From NCBI GenBank assembly GCA_050920955.1, contig JBPBQS010000169.1:1-16495 (forward strand): 16,495 bases of DNA, in the 5' to 3' direction. Both the position numbers and the translations under genes were made by a program. This stretch comes from CAXSEF01 sp050920955. GTDB taxonomy: Bacteria > Pseudomonadota > Alphaproteobacteria > Acetobacterales > Acetobacteraceae. Positions 12,734 through 16,495 of the stretch are shown here, one piece after another. The notes beneath the pieces were generated by a model that saw nothing but the letters and a program-made list of their open reading frames with translations, was not told the origin of the DNA and made no database searches. Numbering within the stretch: the stretch's first letter is position 1; every line of letters starts with the position of its first letter.

Positions 12734-15403
12734 CTACGCTGTCTTGTCGCCCCCGGCCCCCAGCGCCGCCTGCGCCGCCGCCAGCCGCGCGACCGGCACG
12801 CGGTACGGGCTGCACGACACGTAGTCGAGCCCGACCGACTCGCAGAACGTGATCGACGCCGGGTCGCCGCCGTGCTCGCCGCAGATCCCCATCTTGAGGT
12901 CCGGCTTCGTCACCCGCCCCTTCTCCGCCGCGAGCCGCACGAGCGCGCCGACGCCGTCGATGTCGATGGACACGAACGGGTCCTTCGGCAGGATGCCCGC
13001 CTCGACGTAGTGCGGCAGGAACTTGCCCGCGTCATCGCGCGACAGCCCGAACACGGTCTGCGTCAGGTCGTTGGTCCCGAACGAGAAGAAGTCCGCCGCC
13101 TCCGCGATCCGGTCCGCCGTCAGCGCCGCGCGCGGCAGCTCGATCATCGTCCCCACCAGGTACTCGATCGAGGCACCCGCCGCCTCGAACGCTGCCTTGG
13201 CCGCGCGATCGACCTGCGCCCGCGTGATGTCCAGCTCGCGCTTGGCGCCGATCAGCGGGATCATGATCTCCGGCACCACCGGCGAGCCGGTCTCGCGCCC
13301 GATCTCCAGCGCCGCCTCGAAGATCGCGCGCGCCTGCATCTCGTAGATCTCGGGATACGTGATCCCCAGCCGGCACCCGCGATGCCCGAGCATCGGGTTC
13401 GCCTCGCTCAGCTCCGCCGCCCGCCTGCGCACCGTCTCCACGTCCTGCCCGAGCCCCTCGGCCGCGTCGGCCAGCTCCGAGTCGCTGTGCGGCAGGAACT
13501 CGTGCAGCGGCGGATCGAGCAGCCGGATCGTCACCGGCAGCCCCGCCATGATGCGGAACAGCTCGACGAAATCCTGCCGCTGGAACGGCAGCAGCTTGTC
13601 GAGCGCGGCACGGCGCCCGCCCTCGTCGTCGGCCATGATCATCTGGCGCACGATGTTGATCCGCTCGGGCGCGAAGAACATGTGCTCGGTCCGGCACAGG
13701 CCGATGCCCTCCGCGCCGAACTTGCGCGCCGTCTCCGCGTCCAGCGGCGTCTCCGCGTTGGTCCGGACCTTGAGCCTGCGAACCCCGTCCGCCCAAGCCA
13801 TCAGCGTGGCGAAGTCCTCGCTCAGGTCCGGCTCGATCATCGCGACCGACCCCGAGAACACCTCCCCCGTCGCCCCGTCCAGCGTGATCGTCTCGCCCGC
13901 CCGGATCGTGGCACCTCCCGACGACAGCGTCTGCGCGTTGTAGTCCACGCGCACGCCGCCGGCGCCGGCCACGCACGGCCGCCCCATCCCGCGCGCGACC
14001 ACCGCCGCGTGGCTGGTCATGCCGCCGCGCGTGGTGAGGATGCCGCGCGCAGCGTGCATCCCGTGGATGTCCTCCGGGCTGGTCTCGACGCGCACGAGGA
14101 CGACGCTCTCGCCCTTGCCCGCGCGCATCTCCGCCTCGTCCGCGCTGAACACGACCGTGCCCGACGCCGCCCCCGGGCTGGCCGGCAGCCCCTTGGAGAA
14201 CAGCGTCCGCTTCGCCTTCGGATCGAGCGTGGGATGCAGCAGCTGGTCGAGCGCCTGCGGGTTGACGCGCCGCACCGCCTCCTCGCGCGTGATCAGCCCC
14301 TCGTTGGCCATCTCGACGGCGATGCGCAGGCTGGCCGCGACGGTGCGCTTCCCGCTGCGCGTCTGCAGCATGTACAGCGTGTTCTGCTGCACCGTGAACT
14401 CGATGTCCTGCATGTCGCTGTAGTGCCGCTCCAGCGTCTCGCGCACCCGCACCAGCTCGGCATAGGCCTGCGGCAGCGCGGCCTCCATGCTGACCTCGCC
14501 CGGCTTGGCCCGCGCCTGGCTCAGCGGCTGCGGCGTGCGGATGCCGGCGACGACGTCCTCGCCCTGCGCGTTGACCAGGAACTCGCCGTAGAAGGTGTTC
14601 TCCCCCGTCGACGGGTCGCGCGTGAAGCACACCCCCGTCGCGCAGTCCGCCCCCATGTTGCCGAACACCATGGCCTGCACGTTGACCGCCGTGCCCCAGT
14701 CCGCGGGGATGTCGTGCAGGCGCCGGTACGTGTTCGCCCGCGGGTTCATCCACGACCCGAACACCGCCCCGATCGCCCCCCAGAGCTGGTCGCGCGGATC
14801 CATCGGGAACGGATGCCCCGTCTCCTGGCGCACCATGGTCTTGTACTCGTCGACCACGGCCTCCCACTGCGCCGGGCTCAGCGCGGTGTCCTCGACCACG
14901 TCGGCGTCGATCTTGGCGCTCTCGATGATCTCCTCGAACCTGTGGTGGTCCACGCCGAGCACGACCGAGCCGTACATTTGGATGAACCGCCGGTAGCTGT
15001 CCCACGCGAAGCGCGCGTCCCCGGACGAGGCCACCAGCCCGGCCACCGTGTCGTCGTTCAGCCCGAGGTTGAGCACGGTGTCCATCATGCCCGGCATCGA
15101 CACGCGCGCGCCCGAGCGCACCGACACCAGCAGCGGCCGCACGGGATCGCCGAACTTCAGCCCCACCGCCTCCTCGATCCGCCCGAGCGCCACCTGCAGC
15201 TGCGCGTCGAGGTCGTCCGGATAGCGCCGGTCGTTGTTGTAGAATTCGGTGCACAGCGCCGTGGTGATGGTGAAGCCGGGCGGCACGGGCAGCCCGATGC
15301 TCGCCATCTCCGCGAGGTTGGCGCCCTTGCCGCCGAGCAGGTTGCGCATGTCCGCGCGTCCCTCGTTGTGGCCGGCGCCGAAGCTGTACACCCACTGGGT
15401 CAT
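12734..15403 (-). CDS. ppdK: Pyruvate, phosphate dikinase
   Basis: Interconverts pyruvate + ATP + phosphate and phosphoenolpyruvate + AMP + pyrophosphate, linking pyruvate to gluconeogenesis. The product has 889 aa, the normal size. The N-terminal ATP-grasp domain begins MTQWVYSFGAGHNEG and contains GGKGANLAEM (24-33) and the arginine-rich SVRSGARVSMPGMMDTVLN (94-112). The swivelling phosphohistidine domain has GGMTSHAAVVARGMGRPC (460-477) with catalytic His465 and neighbouring Thr463, the residue that the PPDK regulatory protein modifies in some organisms. The C-terminal PEP/pyruvate barrel has GLCRTEHMFF (568-577), SFGTNDLTQ (774-782) and KMGICGEHGGDP with catalytic Cys841. ATG 15403 has GAGGA about 8 bases upstream. 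The gene lies 88 bp downstream of glyS, an order common in alphaproteobacteria. Confidence 0.97.
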   Translation of the reverse strand: MTQWVYSFGAGHNEGRADMRNLLGGKGANLAEMASIGLPVPPGFTITTALCTEFYNNDRRYPDDLDAQLQVALGRIEEAVGLKFGDPVRPLLVSVRSGARVSMPGMMDTVLNLGLNDDTVAGLVASSGDARFAWDSYRRFIQMYGSVVLGVDHHRFEEIIESAKIDADVVEDTALSPAQWEAVVDEYKTMVRQETGHPFPMDPRDQLWGAIGAVFGSWMNPRANTYRRLHDIPADWGTAVNVQAMVFGNMGADCATGVCFTRDPSTGENTFYGEFLVNAQGEDVVAGIRTPQPLSQARAKPGEVSMEAALPQAYAELVRVRETLERHYSDMQDIEFTVQQNTLYMLQTRSGKRTVAASLRIAVEMANEGLITREEAVRRVNPQALDQLLHPTLDPKAKRTLFSKGLPASPGAASGTVVFSADEAEMRAGKGESVVLVRVETSPEDIHGMHAARGILTTRGGMTSHAAVVARGMGRPCVAGAGGVRVDYNAQTLSSGGATIRAGETITLDGATGEVFSGSVAMIEPDLSEDFATLMAWADGVRRLKVRTNAETPLDAETARKFGAEGIGLCRTEHMFFAPERINIVRQMIMADDEGGRRAALDKLLPFQRQDFVELFRIMAGLPVTIRLLDPPLHEFLPHSDSELADAAEGLGQDVETVRRRAAELSEANPMLGHRGCRLGITYPEIYEMQARAIFEAALEIGRETGSPVVPEIMIPLIGAKRELDITRAQVDRAAKAAFEAAGASIEYLVGTMIELPRAALTADRIAEAADFFSFGTNDLTQTVFGLSRDDAGKFLPHYVEAGILPKDPFVSIDIDGVGALVRLAAEKGRVTKPDLKMGICGEHGGDPASITFCESVGLDYVSCSPYRVPVARLAAAQAALGAGGDKTA

Positions 15404-15491
15404 TCTGGTCTGGTCCTCATCAGGCTGTGCGCCGCGGAGTGCACCCCGGCGGATACGAGCATAGCAGGCGCCGCTGGCCAGGCGGCCCGGA

Positions 15492-16495
15492 TCAGCCCTC
15501 GATCGCCGAGAAATCCGCGGCCTGCCCCATGGTGTCGCGCACCAGGGCCAGCAGCCGCAGACGATTCTGCCGCAGGTTAGTGTCCGCATCGTTGACGGTC
15601 ACGGCCGCGAAGAACGCGTCGAGCGGCGGCCGCAGCGCCCCCATCGCCGCCATCGCATCGCCATACCGCTCCGCCGCCAGCGCCGACGCGATCTCCGGCG
15701 CCGCCCGCTCCAGCGCCTCGTGCAGCGCGACCTCCTCGCCCTGCACCAGCCGCGCCGGATCGGGCGCCCCCGTGTGCGGCCCGTCCTTCTTGTCCTCGAT
15801 GCGCAGGATGTTCGCCGCCCGCCGATACGCCGCGAGCAGGTCCGTGCCCCCCTCGCCGCCGAGCAGCCCCGCCACCGCCGCCGTGCGCGCCAATACCCGC
15901 GTCACGTCGTCGTCTCGCCCCGCCCCCAGCACCGCGGCGAGCACGTCGTGCCGCTCCCCCTCCGCGCGCAGCTGCACCCGCAGCCGCTCCAGCAGGAACC
16001 CCGTCACCTCGTCCACGAGCAGCGGCGTCGCGCCATCCTCCCGCCCGCCGCCCGCCCACAGCGCGTTGGCCGCCCGCAGCACGACTCCCAGCTCCAGCCT
16101 GAGCCCGTTCTCCCGGATGATCCGGATCACCCCCAGCGCCGCGCGCCGCAGCGCGAACGGATCGCCCGACCCGCCCGGCTTCTCGCCGATCAGGAAGAAC
16201 GCCACGAGCTGGTCGAGCTTGTCCGCCAGCGCCACCGCGACCGCCACCGGCTCACGCGGCACCGCGTCCCCCGGCCCCTTCGGCAGGTAGTGGTCGCGCA
16301 CCCCGTCCGCCACGCGCGGGTCCTCCCCGTCGTGGCGCGCGTAGTACCCCCCCATCACCCCCTGCAGCTCGGGGAACTCGCCGACCATCCCCGTCGTGAG
16401 GTCCGCCTTGCACAGCAGCGCCGCCCGCTCCGCCCGCTTTCGCGCCACCAGCCGCACGCTCGCCGCCGCCTCCCCCGCGAGCGCGTCCGACACCG
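15492..16495 (-). CDS. glyS: Glycyl-tRNA synthetase beta subunit, C-terminal part (cut by window edge)
   Basis: The beta chain of the bacterial alpha2beta2 glycyl-tRNA synthetase charges tRNA-Gly together with GlyQ. About 334 codons are visible, the frame being open to the end of the window. The complete protein is usually near 690 residues, so roughly half is missing upstream. Conserved parts: KADLTTGMVGEFPELQGVMGGYYA, then DHYLPKGPGD and ALADKLDQLVAFFLIGEKPGGSGDPFALRRAALGVIRI, typical of the HD-like central region, followed by the anticodon-binding C-terminal helices with NDADTNLRQNRLRLLALVR near the end. The GTG at 16493 is an internal valine, not a start. The stop is at 15492; ppdK follows after 88 bp. 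Confidence 0.95.
   Translation of the reverse strand, partial: VSDALAGEAAASVRLVARKRAERAALLCKADLTTGMVGEFPELQGVMGGYYARHDGEDPRVADGVRDHYLPKGPGDAVPREPVAVAVALADKLDQLVAFFLIGEKPGGSGDPFALRRAALGVIRIIRENGLRLELGVVLRAANALWAGGGREDGATPLLVDEVTGFLLERLRVQLRAEGERHDVLAAVLGAGRDDDVTRVLARTAAVAGLLGGEGGTDLLAAYRRAANILRIEDKKDGPHTGAPDPARLVQGEEVALHEALERAAPEIASALAAERYGDAMAAMGALRPPLDAFFAAVTVNDADTNLRQNRLRLLALVRDTMGQAADFSAIEG

Noticed and set aside
12872..15580. A 902-codon open frame on the plus strand opposite ppdK
   Set aside because: It is antisense to a clear ppdK, its translation is Arg/His/Pro-rich without motifs, and long open antisense frames are expected at this GC content.

Overview
The window is very GC-rich, densely coding chromosomal DNA. 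The divergent mutM/ubiE pair followed by coaBC and dut, and glyS followed by ppdK, are gene orders I associate with Alphaproteobacteria. Base composition and the style of the intergenic repeats suggest Acetobacteraceae (a Roseomonas-like relative). That placement is inference from memory, not a search result. No transposase, phage gene, tRNA, rRNA or CRISPR array is visible.

Layout. At the left end (1-1232, minus strand) a secreted DNA/RNA non-specific endonuclease overlaps by 4 bp a small 86-residue protein of unknown function. Two T-rich hairpins separate it from mutM (minus), which is divergent from ubiE (plus) with only 30 bp between start codons. Then come coaBC (coenzyme A synthesis) and dut (dUTP pyrophosphatase). 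From 5143 to 8620 lies a plus-strand ABC transporter set: a fused two-domain permease, an ATPase with an extra C-terminal domain, and a small three-helix membrane protein. No binding protein is present. Facing it is a minus-strand operon (8756-11225) of a secreted NHL/beta-propeller protein and a Tat-exported DyP-type haem peroxidase (EfeB-like), preceded by a Fur-box-like palindrome. A plus-strand threonine synthase-like enzyme follows. The right end carries ppdK (pyruvate phosphate dikinase) downstream of glyS (glycyl-tRNA synthetase beta chain), both minus strand; glyS is cut by the window edge.

The most striking feature is not a gene. A modular intergenic repeat of about 125-135 bp occurs seven times in the first 12.7 kb, in both orientations, at nearly every major gene boundary. 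Each copy has flanking AGCAAGG/CCTTGCT-type ends, four short hairpins and a central CTTAAGTAAAGG-like core. The stems differ between copies by compensating changes on both arms, and halves have been exchanged between copies. Six of seven copies sit against a stop codon. This is the best candidate for an under-described system here: a structured 3'-end or intergenic element family amplified in this genome.

No gene-free stretch exceeds 300 bp. The longest (11226-11494) holds the putative iron-responsive promoter and one repeat copy.
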